A stretch of DNA of 64,000 nucleotides, from NCBI GenBank assembly GCA_944548615.1, contig OX155960.1:13238002-13302001 (forward strand), in the 5' to 3' direction. A program made the translations under genes and the position numbers. Below, in pieces: positions 21,387 to 31,126 of the stretch (within the stretch, counting starts at the first letter, position 1; every line of letters begins with the position of its first letter). The notes beneath the pieces were generated by a model that saw only the letters and a list, made by a program, of their open reading frames with translations, was not told where the DNA came from and did not search any database. This DNA is from Micropterix aruncella. Taxonomy: Eukaryota; Arthropoda; Insecta; Lepidoptera; Micropterigidae.

Positions 21387-22118
21387 ATAAATTAATAGTT
21401 TAAAAATACACTAAAAACACGCTTTTATAAATGCACGTAAAAATTACATCATCGGACCTTGAAACCTCATCGTGGTCAAAGTTCATTCCAATACTTTTCT
21501 AACAAGTCCAAACACAGCTATGATACGATGTTGCATCATGAAGATCCAGTTCATATCTTCCGACTCCATCATCAGATCAGCTCGACAGTACCATATTATT
21601 GTATTGTCATCAGAACTACATACAGATGCCAATTTTCATGACGCTACGATCCTTGGAAGATGGTTACATTAGTTACCTTAGATTCCATTACATAGTTAGT
21701 TACATACAGGTCGACCTAATAAATTAATAGTTTAAAAAAAACTAAAATCACGCTTTTGGGCTATGATACGATATTCACATACACACGGCTATGATAAGAT
21801 ATTCCATCATGGAATGCCAGTGCCTATCTTCCGGCTTCATCATCAGACCTTGAGACCTAATCGTGGTCAAAGTTCATTCCAAGACTTTTCTAACAAGTCC
21901 AAACACAGCTATGATACGATGTTCCATCATGAAGTTCCAGGTCATATCTTCCGACTCCATCATCAGATCAGTTCGACAGTACCATATTATTGTATTGTCA
22001 TCAGAACTACATACAGCTGCCAATTTTCATGACGCTACGAGCCTTGGAAGATGGTTAAATTAGTTACCTTAGATTCCATTACATAGTTAGTTACATTCAG
22101 GTCGACCTAATAAAAGCG
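21387..22118 (-). repeat. repeat B, two head-to-tail copies
   Basis: One copy covers 21387-21720 and the next begins within a few bases at about 21716 and runs to 22118. Both contain TCTTCCGACTCCATCATCAG and GTTAGTTACAT. The second retains ACCTAATAAAAGCGTGTT at its end, while the first is cut there by the start of the second. Confidence 0.75.
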
Positions 22119-22287
22119 TGTTAAAAACTAAAAAAAATGAATATTTGTACCAAATGTAGTTTTTTATTTGACTTTGTTGACGTGTCTAATGATTTAAATT
22201 AAATCATATCATTAAACACAAAAAAAAGCTTTTGGTGACAAATTGATATTTGGCGATTTGATTTTATTAGTAACATTATATTTAATA

Positions 22288-23718
22288 GTAATAAATAAAT
22301 ACAAACGGAGCTGCCATGGAATTCACCGACCGGAGTCGGGCCCATCATAATACAATTTTTTACACTACTGGGGGGTGAGCAGTGGATTCCGGACTTACGA
22401 ACCGGCTGTGGTAGGTTTAGGACAGCTGTCTTGCCACATGTGAGCGTTCACCTTGCCACCCATTCACTCCCCCTTCGAAGCCATAGAATTTGAGATGCGC
22501 AAATCGCAGTTTTAGATAATTTTTCTAAGAAAGAGTTGATTATTTTTCTGGAAAGGCCAAGATCTTTAAAGAGGTGAAATAGAGATTTAGCTGGCAGGCC
22601 ACGAGCGCCAACTTCCACCGCGTGAAGGTGAACAGTGAAGCCGTTCCGGGTTACGGCATTTGCGAGATCATGGTATTTATTTAATTTGTACTCGTGGTCT
22701 TTTGGGATATTTGATTCCCATGGAACAGTTAATTCTACAATAAGAGCCACCTTCCGAGATAGAGAGTAAAGAGTTATATCTGGACGGAGGGCTGTGCATC
22801 CGAGACTTTCAGGGAATTTATACTGCTTAGAGACCGAATCAACCTCCAGAATCCAATCTGTAGCTTTCTCGATTATTGAGAAAGGTTTTGTAGTTAAATG
22901 TTTTTTGCCTTTAGAGCCATCCCGCACAAACTGTATTGGGGGTTTGGAGGATACTGTCAAACCCTTGTTGGCACGAGCCACTGAGAGACTAATTACCTCG
23001 CGAATAACAGCGAGAACTTTGTCATGGCGGTAAGTGTACCGTCCTTGATCTAAGGCCACCTTGCAGCCAGCTAGAATGTGTCTAGCTGTGCAAGGGGTAT
23101 TGCTACAGAGGGGACAAGAGCTATCCTCGGCAAAGCTCCAACGAGCGAGGTTACTGGGGTCTGGAAGTGTATGCTGAAAGGCATTCAAATAAAATTTCAG
23201 CATCTCTGGCGTCCAGTCATAGAGCATTACCTTCCAGTGCATTGGAGGCGGAATGCAAAAGTCCCCAATTGTTGTCCAATCATTCTGGCATTGAAGGCCA
23301 ATAGCATGAGCCATACTCTTGCTGTCGTAATCTCCCCGCAAAAGAGACTTCTTCAAGTCCACGTCGCTCGTGGTTGTACTGCCATACCCCAGACCAGTGC
23401 CATTCTGGCTGATTCCAGTAAGGAACTTTTTGTGGAAGTCTACGCGGGCTTGTAGATCATTTGAATCACTACGGCCACTTATTACGTGCTTCGATATTGC
23501 CGGATCTTTGGAATTGCACAGAATCGAATTTTTGGTTATTCTGGAGTTGGCGTAGAGCAGAGAGGGCAGTTTAAGCGCTAGCCCAAAATTTTGTTTGGAC
23601 CTGAAGAGAGTCGAGGGGTCAGCTGGTTTGGCTAAGGACAGCCAGGATTTTAAACTAGCTGTCACCAGCGCATCTAGACGGGACAGTTGGGTTTTGGTAA
23701 AATCGTAAATAAGAAAGT
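22288..23718 (-). mobile_element. 5'-truncated R2-like non-LTR retrotransposon, copy 2
   Basis: It carries the last ~405 codons of the ORF and about 160 bases of 3' UTR ending CCGTTTGTATTTATTTATT. The insertion site is in repeat B, not in 28S rDNA, and the empty site is visible at 38330-38580. The reverse transcriptase is lost to 5' truncation. Confidence 0.85.
22448..23665 (-). CDS. R2-like ORF C-terminus: CCHC finger and restriction-like endonuclease
   Basis: A 405-residue frame lacking the upstream reverse transcriptase. A zinc finger CPLC...ARHILAGC lies at about residues 182-203. The endonuclease domain follows, with the PD-(D/E)XK signature LRPDITLYS and then VALIVELTVPWE, at about 295-325. 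In R2-type elements this domain nicks the target DNA to start reverse transcription. The arrangement CCHC then restriction-like endonuclease at the C-terminus separates these early-branching LINEs from those with an APE endonuclease. The start Met is nominal. The frame is open throughout, suggesting a recent insertion compared with the broken copy at 18884-20003. The exact clade (R2, NeSL, Hero or other) cannot be fixed without the RT. Confidence 0.8.
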   Translation of the reverse strand: MTASLKSWLSLAKPADPSTLFRSKQNFGLALKLPSLLYANSRITKNSILCNSKDPAISKHVISGRSDSNDLQARVDFHKKFLTGISQNGTGLGYGSTTTSDVDLKKSLLRGDYDSKSMAHAIGLQCQNDWTTIGDFCIPPPMHWKVMLYDWTPEMLKFYLNAFQHTLPDPSNLARWSFAEDSSCPLCSNTPCTARHILAGCKVALDQGRYTYRHDKVLAVIREVISLSVARANKGLTVSSKPPIQFVRDGSKGKKHLTTKPFSIIEKATDWILEVDSVSKQYKFPESLGCTALRPDITLYSLSRKVALIVELTVPWESNIPKDHEYKLNKYHDLANAVTRNGFTVHLHAVEVGARGLPAKSLFHLFKDLGLSRKIINSFLEKLSKTAICASQILWLRRGSEWVAR

Positions 23719-24104
23719 GCTAAAGCAACAGTCGTAAAACAAAAAATACTGAAAATTATTGAAAGATTAATGTTTTCATACCTCGATTTGTACCAAAATT
23801 TAATGCAGAACGTATTGGTACTATTTGGGCTATCTCTAGTTTTAACAAAATACAAGAAAAAGTGTGGAAAATTTTGATACAACATTGATTAAATCTTTTT
23901 ACATCAATAAATTTAGTTAAATCGGTTTTTTCTCATTGTACAACTCATGATTAATCACTAGACCCGACACATTCGAATAAAAGTCCAAAAAATGTGCTAG
24001 TTGTATCAACCTATCTCCATTAGTAAGAAAGATATCAACACGTGAGTTAGACCAAAAAAATCGTCTTTTTTTACATATGGATCTACCCCTCCAATGTGTA
24101 ACGT

Positions 24105-24327
24105 CCCGCTCGGGACTATCGCCCACCTACGGCAAAATGTCTAATAGGCAGTTAAAAAAAATCATATTCAATTCGACCATTTTACAGTTTTTTTTTATGA
24201 TCCGTATAGTGGTTTATAACTTATGGACGTGTTTCTCAAGGCCGTCGATTCACGCCGATTTCACGCTCGACGGTTTCACGTTCGAAACGGTACGGGCGAG
24301 ATTTTACTTCGCAGATTAAAGGGTTAA
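24105..24327 (+). mobile_element. piggyBac-like element end
   Basis: Its right side resembles the right end of the 1451-bp TTAA-flanked element at 31507-32957 (shared TAGTGGTTTATAA and TCTCAAGGCCGT) and ends GGG-TTAA at 24324-24327. At 24111 CCCGCTCGG resembles that element's left start. It may be a ~215-bp deleted derivative. A left TTAA was not found. Confidence 0.5.
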
Positions 24328-24350
24328 AAACGCAATTATGATATAAGTCT

Positions 24351-24383
24351 AGTTAAATCATTTTGCACAGAAGGCACAGATAT
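24351..24383 (-). repeat. 33-bp inverted repeat, right copy
   Basis: Inverted partner of 21193-21225, differing at two positions. Confidence 0.7.
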
Positions 24384-24689
24384 ATTGTCAATATTTGTAT
24401 CCTGTCAGAGGACTAAAATAAGGGCATCAGTTCTTAAAACAGCCCGAACATGTTATTTAAGTAAATTTAAAAAAAACTCCTTTAGTAACTAACATGAATC
24501 TTTAAACTGAATCTGAATCTGATTCGTTAACCTGACCGCCGAGGGTTGCTTTAGCTCCCCAAACCTGGGTCGTGTATAAGGCTATTGAGCGATTTATTCT
24601 AGAATCTTGCGACCATATCGTCGAATAATATACCATCGTTCAGAGAACTCCAATAGTATGTAACAATTAATTACCAATAAAAACCGACT

Positions 24690-25050
24690 CCTATTTTTTA
24701 TAAGTACAACAGCCATGCCATGGTGAAACTTAGAACGGGTTATAATTAAAAAAAATCGTGTCTGTGCTGTTGACTGTCCAGGAGTTCCCTCTTTGGAAGC
24801 CAACAATGGTTGGCGCAGTCCTGTCTCGGTGAAACTTACAACGGGCTGTCGTAATTGAATGAATATGCAAAATTTCGAGTTTGTGATGTTGTTAGTTGAG
24901 GAGTCCCCTGTCGGGAGCCAACCCTGGGTTCAGCAGCCATGTAATGGTAAATCTTAGAACGAGCTATCATAACTGAATGCTTATACAAAATTTCGTGTCT
25001 GTGCTCTTAACCGTTAAGGTTTCCCGTCGTCGGCAGCCAATGGGCCCTTG
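24690..25050 (-). repeat. repeat A, three tandem units
   Basis: Inverted relative to 16290-16610, with units sharing TCGTGTCTGTGCTGTTGACT- and GGGAGCCAACCCTGG-like segments. The element continues at 26145-26340 after two U1 insertions. Confidence 0.7.
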
Positions 25051-25688
25051 CTGAGTTGGCCACGATGACCCATTCTGTTCAGGGTTGGTCACACTCACGG
25101 GTCAACACCTATCCGACGGTCTCCAAGCATGAAGTGCGAGCCTGGGTAGGACTCTGGCCTTATGGTTAGTTTCCCCTGGGAATAAACCTTCTGGCACTCC
25201 TATACGGTCTGCGCACCGTGCGGCGTAAGCCAATCGACTGTGCACTCTGACTAACAGTCGGGGGAGTCTGGAAGCAGTACTGTTTCCTATAGAGCGGGGG
25301 TGGTTGCGGACCTTACGCCGACTGCTATTGAAACGACCATCGGCTATCCGATCCTGGGTGAACAGCCGGGCAAAGGACGCTGTGGTCTGCGATAGATTCG
25401 GTAAACGGAATTTCGTAAGGGAGAGGACCGCGCAAGCGACCTCGAACTCGTAACCAATCGAGAGACCGGAGTAATCTGGTCACAATTTGAAGTAAGGGCG
25501 TGAGTGTAGGCCAGCCGGGTAACATTCCTGGCTATCTCGCGGTTAAGGCGTTGGCCTCTTACGGGCTTGTGGCGTAGCTAGACGGTGGACTGTTTTGTCC
25601 TCAAGTCTTCTGCGCTCACTCCAGTGAGATATAACGACTAATCGTTAAAACTTCCTGAGGTGACGGGCTTGCCCGCTGTAGTCGACAA
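25050..25688 (+). mobile_element. repeat U1, longest copy in this cluster
   Basis: Extends further left than the 11.2-kb copy, adding GGGTAGGACTCTGGCCT and GGTCAACACCTATCCG, which are also seen inverted near 50480-50530. Its right end at GTCGACA abuts the target duplication of the next copy. Non-coding as far as I can tell. Confidence 0.7.
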
Positions 25689-25701
25689 GTTGTAGAATCA
25701 G

Positions 25702-26127
25702 TACTGTTTACTATAGAGCGGGGGTGGTTGCTGACCTTACTGCGACTGCTCTTGAAACGACCATCGGCTACCCGATTCCAGGTGAACAGCCGGGCAAAGG
25801 ATGCCGTGGTCCCCGATAGATTCGGTTGACACCGTTTCACCGCTACGTAAGGGAGAGGATTACGCAAGCGACCTCGAACTCGTAACCAGTCGAGAGACCG
25901 GAATAATCTCGTCGCAACTGGAAATAAGGGCGTAAGTGTAAGCCCGCTGGGTAACATACCTGGCTGTCTCGCGAATAAGGTGTTACCTCTTACGGGCATG
26001 TTGCGGAGCTTGACGGTGGACTGTTTTTGTCCTAAGTCTTCTGCGCTCACTTCGCGGGAGATAGAACGATCAAATTTCGTTAAAACTTCCTGAGGTGTCG
26101 GGTGCGCCCGTTGTAGTCGACAGCTCT
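25702..26127 (+). mobile_element. repeat U1, 5'-truncated, with 13-bp target duplication
   Basis: Flanked by GTTGTAGAATCAG at 25689-25701 and 26129-26141. It begins at an internal U1 position (TACTGTTTACTATAGAGCG), so it is shorter on the left while its right end is the same as other copies. This is the pattern of 5' truncation during reverse transcription. Confidence 0.8.
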
Positions 26128-26144
26128 AGTTGTAGAATCAGGTC

Positions 26145-26350
26145 ATACTTACCATAAAAAATGCATTGTCATTGTAACTCAACCAACATGTAACTTTTCA
26201 ACTTCATATGATAATATTTGAGTAGTTCCCTCAATTCCTCATGGAGCCTATCATCATAACAGGATTTTGATAAAAATGGGACCAATCTGGAAGTATAGCC
26301 TTTCAAATAAAAATAGATTTTTCCAAATCAGTCAGTAAATAACGGAGTTC
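26145..26350 (-). repeat. repeat A, leader portion
   Basis: Reverse complement of 16085-16290, including CATATGATAATATTTGAG and CTCAATTCCTCATGGA. With 24690-25050 it brackets the two U1 insertions. Confidence 0.7.
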
Positions 26351-26509
26351 TAAGGTAACATATTTTTTTTTAAATACAACCGAATCGATAACCTCCTACT
26401 TTTTTTAAGACTACTTCGCTCAATATTTACAATAGCTTGGTATGCTTTATAAACGTTGGACATTTGGCTGCGGCCACCTAGCCCCTCCCATGACGGTCGA
26501 CCCGCCTCC

Positions 26510-27020
26510 CCCTTCCACTCCTGGACGGTTTGCGCACCATGCGGCGTAAGCCAATCGACTGTTCACTCTGACTAACAGTCGGGGGAGTCTGGAAGCAGTA
26601 CTGTTTCCTATAGAGCGGGGGTGGTTGCGGACCTTACGGCGACTGCTCTTGAAACGACCATCGGCCATCCGATCCTGGATGAACAGCCGGGCAAAAGACG
26701 CTGTGGTCCGCGATAGATTCGGTATACACCGTTTCACCGCTTCGTAAGGGAGTGGACCGCGCAAGCGTCCTCGAACTCGGAACCAATCGAGAGACCGGAG
26801 TAATCTGGTCACAATTGGAAGTAAGGGCGCGAGTGTCGGCCCGCCAGGTAACATCCCTGGCTATCTCGCGGTTAAGGCGTTGGCCTCTTACGGGTTTGTG
26901 ACGTAGTTAGATGGTGGACTGTTTTTGTCCCAAGTCTTCTACGTTCACTCCAGGGAGATAGAAGACTAATCGTTAGAACTTCCTGAGGTGACGGGCTCGC
27001 CCGTTGTAGTCGACAACTCA
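26510..27020 (+). mobile_element. repeat U1, further copy
   Basis: Starts at the internal point CTGGACGGTTTGCGC and ends at GTAGTCGACAACTC. Shares TAGAGCGGGGGTGGTTGCGG and ACTAACAGTCGGGGGAG with the other copies. The reverse-strand frame at 26447-26854 is a shadow of the repeat. Confidence 0.75.
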
Positions 27021-27029
27021 AGTCCCCCC

Positions 27030-27170
27030 ATCCACTACCATTTGCCAACGAGAGATTTTCTCAACGGTCAACAGCACAGACACGAAATTTTGATTACGCA
27101 TTCAGTTATAATAGCCCGTACTAAGTTTCCCATGACATGGCTGATTCACTTATGCAAAAACTTGGAGTCG
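27030..27170 (+). repeat. repeat A, single unit
   Basis: One unit with CTCAACGGTCAACAGCACAG and ATAATAGCCCGTAC directly follows the U1 copy. Confidence 0.65.
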
Positions 27171-27931
27171 ATTTTTTTTGTTAAAATTTTGCCTATTTTA
27201 TTGTCGATTTTATTGGTTAAAATATTGGCATGTCACTCAATACGACGCTTGTCGACCGCTGCCTCTGTCGAAGTCAAGGATAAAATGCCGGCATGAAAAT
27301 GAGGGAAATGAGATACATCCTCCAGCCCTACAGTCGCCTCGAGGAGTGCGTGAAATCAGTCTCCTCCCGCGGAGAAAAAGAGAGAAAAAGGAGCGAGGGA
27401 CAACAACGACACTATTTAAATTTATCATCCTGGGGGAGCTCGAAAAGACAGGGGAAAAAATGACGTCACTTTTTGATGCTTTACTCTCTCGGCTGGTGAT
27501 TTACATAGCAGGTAAACCAACGTTTACCTATTTAGGTTTCGGAAAAAATAAAGTATTGAAAATGATAATTGAGGCTAGTATGATTGAGTATATAAAGTAT
27601 ATAGAAGATATTAATAATTGTACGACAATGAAAAATGACGCATTCCACAGTATGTACTTTTTGGAATTAATAAACTATGACTATGACTATGAATATATAT
27701 GTATGTCTATGGATAAATACTTAAACCAAAAATATTTTATAAAAAGTCATTTTCCGTTTCTTTATTCCACCATAAATTCTAAACGCTTAAACCGATTTAG
27801 AATTGTGTAGTATTGTTTTATACGTTAACCCGAATGTCATAGGATTTGAATTTTGTTTTACCAAATATTTTTGAACAAAGTACTTTGTTCTCTAAAACAA
27901 CGTGCATTTCTGCGCGAACAAATTGTTTCTA
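27171..27931. other. no gene recognised
   Basis: A 210-residue open frame (27178-27810) is AT-rich in its second half, has no motif I can place, and spans what look like different sequence types. I do not call it a gene. Confidence 0.35.
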
Positions 27932-28176
27932 TCCTACTAATATTAGAAACGCGAAAGTTTGTATGTATGTATGGATGTTTGTTACTATTTCACGCAAAAA
28001 CTACTGAATGGATTTTGATGAAATTTTACAATAATATAGCTTACACATCAGAATAGCACATAGGCTATAATTTATAAAGATATAGTGTGAATTATCTAAA
28101 ATATAACGATAACTGTCCAGTAAGTAGGAAAAAAATCTAGGAAATTGACATTCGAAATTTAAATTCTATCCTACTA
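27932..28176 (+). mobile_element. Helitron, 3'-truncated, non-autonomous
   Basis: Begins TCCTACTAATATTAG after an A, with TTTCACGCAAAAACTACTGA and CAATAATATAGCTTACACAT as in the next copy. The 3' hairpin and CTAG end are missing; the next Helitron starts directly after it. Confidence 0.75.
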
Positions 28177-28396
28177 TCCTACTAATATTATAAACTCGAA
28201 AGTTCGTATGTATGTTTGTTATGTTTGTTACTCTTTCACGCAAAAACTACTGAATGAATTTTGATGAAACTTTACAATAATATAGCTTACACATCAGAAT
28301 AACTCATAGGCTATAATTTATAATGATATATGGTTTTCTATCATCATTATCACAATTTTCAATCACCATGCGGTTGAAACCGCTGGGCGCAGCTAG
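28177..28396 (+). mobile_element. Helitron, 220 bp, complete ends, non-autonomous
   Basis: The 5' end is A|TCCTACTAATATTATAAA. The 3' end is GGGCGCAGCTAG|T, preceded by the hairpin GCGGTT-GA-AACCGC. These are the Helitron hallmarks: TC start, subterminal hairpin, CTRR end and insertion between A and T with no target duplication. It has no coding capacity. Confidence 0.88.
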
Positions 28397-28765
28397 TTAA
28401 TTATAAATACAATAGTTTACTTTTTGTACCTGCAGTCATGTTTCTATCTTTTTATGTTATTGTTCTTGTTGTTTTACAGTGGGTGGCCATTTTAATAGGA
28501 ACACCGTGAATTTCGGTACTAATCATCACATTTCAATATTAACTTAATAAGTTGATAAAAAAGTCTTTTTTAGTGTTTTTTCCAAAATAATAAATTCAGT
28601 TAGCTATCAAAATTATAAAAAATGGAATTAATCAAGAAATCTATTAAAATTGTTAACATATCTTGGGAAATATGTTTTTTGCCATTACGGAAAGAATGTC
28701 ACGGTAAGATCCGTTTCTCGTAAGCACAAAATCAATGAACTATTGATTGTCTTCTTCTTCGAGTT
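28397..28765. other. no gene recognised
   Basis: AT-rich, no recognised motif. Confidence 0.35.
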
Positions 28766-29293
28766 TCACTCTTATCGGAGGCTGGACAATATTATAGCTA
28801 TCTTCAATTTAGAAGCTTGTGCTCTGAACGGCGAGGTGTCGGCGCTTCTCTTCCCAGTGATTTGCCTTGTGATGCTTTTGCCTTGTGATGCCTTGCCTTG
28901 TGATGCCTTGGATAATGAGGTGGAACAATTTGTATTTGTCATGTCATGACCGAAGTATGATATCTTCCTGTGTTTGATGGTGTTCAGAAGTTCCATCTTC
29001 TTCTTAAGTCGGCTCAGTACTTCAATATTAGTGACTCGGTCACGCCATGAGATTTTCCAGATACGGCGGTATATTCACATTTTGAAAGCCGTAAGTTCGT
29101 GCTTCTACGCCATGCAGTAGAACAGAGAAAATATAGCAGCGGATTATAAGTAGCCTTAGATCGACACTCAGATCTTTATCACACGAAACTTTGATCATTT
29201 TGAAAATAGCTGAGCCAGCTATTTCAATGCAGACGTTTATTTCTTGAGCATGGTCCCCGTTCTCATTCATCCAACTTCCTAAATACTTAAACT
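28766..29293 (-). pseudogene. RTE-like LINE reverse transcriptase C-terminal fragment
   Basis: Two frames are collinear with the end of RTE-like endonuclease-reverse transcriptases. At 29293-29110 the reading runs YLGSWMNENGD, then LLIIRCYIFSVLLHGVEA. At about 29040-28930 it resumes with RVTNIEVLSRLKKKMELLN and HRKISYFGHDM. A segment between them is missing or scrambled. Near 28865-28910 a CCTTGTGATG(C) motif is repeated about three times. Non-functional. Confidence 0.8.
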
Positions 29294-29879
29294 TACTTAC
29301 TTACTTTAATTTTACCTTTAATTCCACCATTTTTCCAAGAAAATTTAGTTCGTCATTAAAATATTTTCAGATGCATTCAGGGAAATTTCATTTTTTTATA
29401 TATGTAGATTATTTAAATGTGAAAATGATTTTTTGTATAGATATTAAAAAGAGTTTTGAATATTTTTTTATTTCAATATTACTAAAATGGATTAAAAAAA
29501 ATAATAAAAGGAATTTTATTGAATATTTCTAAAAAGATTCTGAATGCGTTTTTATGTTACAAAATGTGGGGGAATATATTGCCAAATTAATGAATATTGA
29601 ATACCTAGAAAAATGTCATCATGATTATACGAAACGGATCGTACAGTAGAAATGAAAAATTAAGAATTTCACTATTTTACGCCTAAGATCAAATTTTTCA
29701 TAGTTTCCGCCGCTTAATTTCAAGTCTTATGGAGAGATTTTGTATATTATATGTGTGTATATGTTTGATTGTTTGTTTCTACTATCTATTGTCAAATTTC
29801 ACAATTGGCAGATTTATTGTCGTATGAAAATCTCTTACAATAACCCTACTATGATTAATATGTATGCGTGAGTGTAACA

Positions 29880-30040
29880 ATGTGTATATGTGTGTTTTGT
29901 TTTTGCATTCGATCGACAGAATCGAAAACGCAATTCCGTTAATTTGATCCCAACGGAAACTGGTGACCCAGCCAGGAATCGAACCCGGGAAAATACAATG
30001 TAAGATCAGACGACCTAACCACTATGTCACCGTGTAACAT
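29880..30040 (-). repeat. tRNA-derived SINE head
   Basis: On the reverse strand an A-box-like TGACATAGTGGTTAGG (around 30015-30029) and a B-box GGTTCGATTCC (29975-29985) are spaced as in a tRNA promoter. The intervening sequence folds only partly as a tRNA, so this is a SINE promoter and not a functional tRNA gene. The tail, toward lower coordinates, could not be delimited. Confidence 0.75.
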
Positions 30041-30655
30041 AAAACACACATTTGTGTGTTTTTTTCTGCTTGAGTCAAACCTTCTGGATTTCCTTTATCG
30101 TATTTATAATTGTTTGTGAAGCTCACGACTAATTATTATTATTCATAGCTCTCGATTCATAAAGAAAAGGATTTAAAAAAATTAATAACGCCACAAAATA
30201 AGATAATATTGTGGCAGCTATCCCATTGACGACACCGTTACCCATCAAACCAAAGAAGAAGAAGATAATAACGCTTTTACCAAAAAGAGAAATTTCTGTT
30301 TAATGAAATGTAAACAAATCCTATCATCCAAAGCAAACGGCTGAAAGATTTTCTTATTAACCGAGACTTTTATTTATTTACGGCAAAAGTCCCCCGACTC
30401 CTTACTAGGGTGACAAAATTGCCGCCGCTCTAAGCACAACTTATTTGCCGTTTCTCAAGCACTGAGCAAACCACAGCAAGAAATAAATATCGTGAGCCCG
30501 TTCCGCCTCCAACTCATTTATCTCGCAACGTCGTCGACTGCAAGTTAGACGAATTAGACGATTGTAGTCGAATAACTCACCCGACATTGGGTGATCGTCA
30601 GGATGACCGGACTAAGTCATAATTTGCAGAATTTAGAACCATTAATAAAAAAAAC
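30041..30655. other. no gene recognised
   Basis: No motif or shared repeat seen. Confidence 0.35.
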
Positions 30656-30659
30656 GGTA

Positions 30660-30830
30660 TTGTTACCCCAAAACTTTCCCGGCAAACAGACAAAACTCCC
30701 TACTCCCCCCCCCCAATTTGGCATTCAGGCATCATTCGGTCATAGCAATTGAAAAGATTGCAGTTGAGATCGGTCTACCAGAGGGCACGCTAGTCATACT
30801 GAAAATTCGCTAGCAGGTGTATTGTTGTAC
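30660..30830 (+). repeat. repeat F fragment
   Basis: Contains ACTTTCCCGGCAA at the left, a run of C, then TTTGGCATTCAGGCATCATT and CCAGAGGGCACGCTAGTCAT, which match the interior of the copies at 11840 and 52405. Confidence 0.6.
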
Positions 30831-31126
30831 CAAAATCACGTAAACTGTCGGTTGAAATATCTCGTACATGAGTGACTCAAAAAAAAATTTTTATACCGCC
30901 GGATTACCTGCGCTACCTATACGAATGTGCCTGATACGTAATGTCCGTGATACAAAAAAATATATAATATATATGAAAAATAAATATATAAACATTTATA
31001 TAAAACCGCTATATAAAAACCGCTTATATAAAGCGCTTTGCTTTGGTATATTTTAAACAGGTATTGTTATTGAGGAATCTGATAAAAAAACAAAAAAAAA
31101 CCTACTTATTGATTAATAACCGATAT

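Larger units (their letters stand above)
22119..23815 (-). repeat. repeat B side region split by an R2-like insertion
   Basis: The flanks 22119-22287 and 23719-23815 together match 38330-38580 in inverse orientation. The uninterrupted copy reads ...TTTAATAGTAACATTATAGT-GCTAAAGC...; here about 1.43 kb of R2-like sequence lies between TTTAATAGTAATA and AAGTGCTAAAGC. Confidence 0.8.

Noticed and set aside
27178..27810. 210-residue open frame as a gene
   Set aside because: No motif, low-complexity composition, and it crosses what look like different sequence types.
29960..30040. Functional tRNA gene on the reverse strand
   Set aside because: A and B boxes are present but the arms do not form a full cloverleaf, so a SINE promoter fits better.
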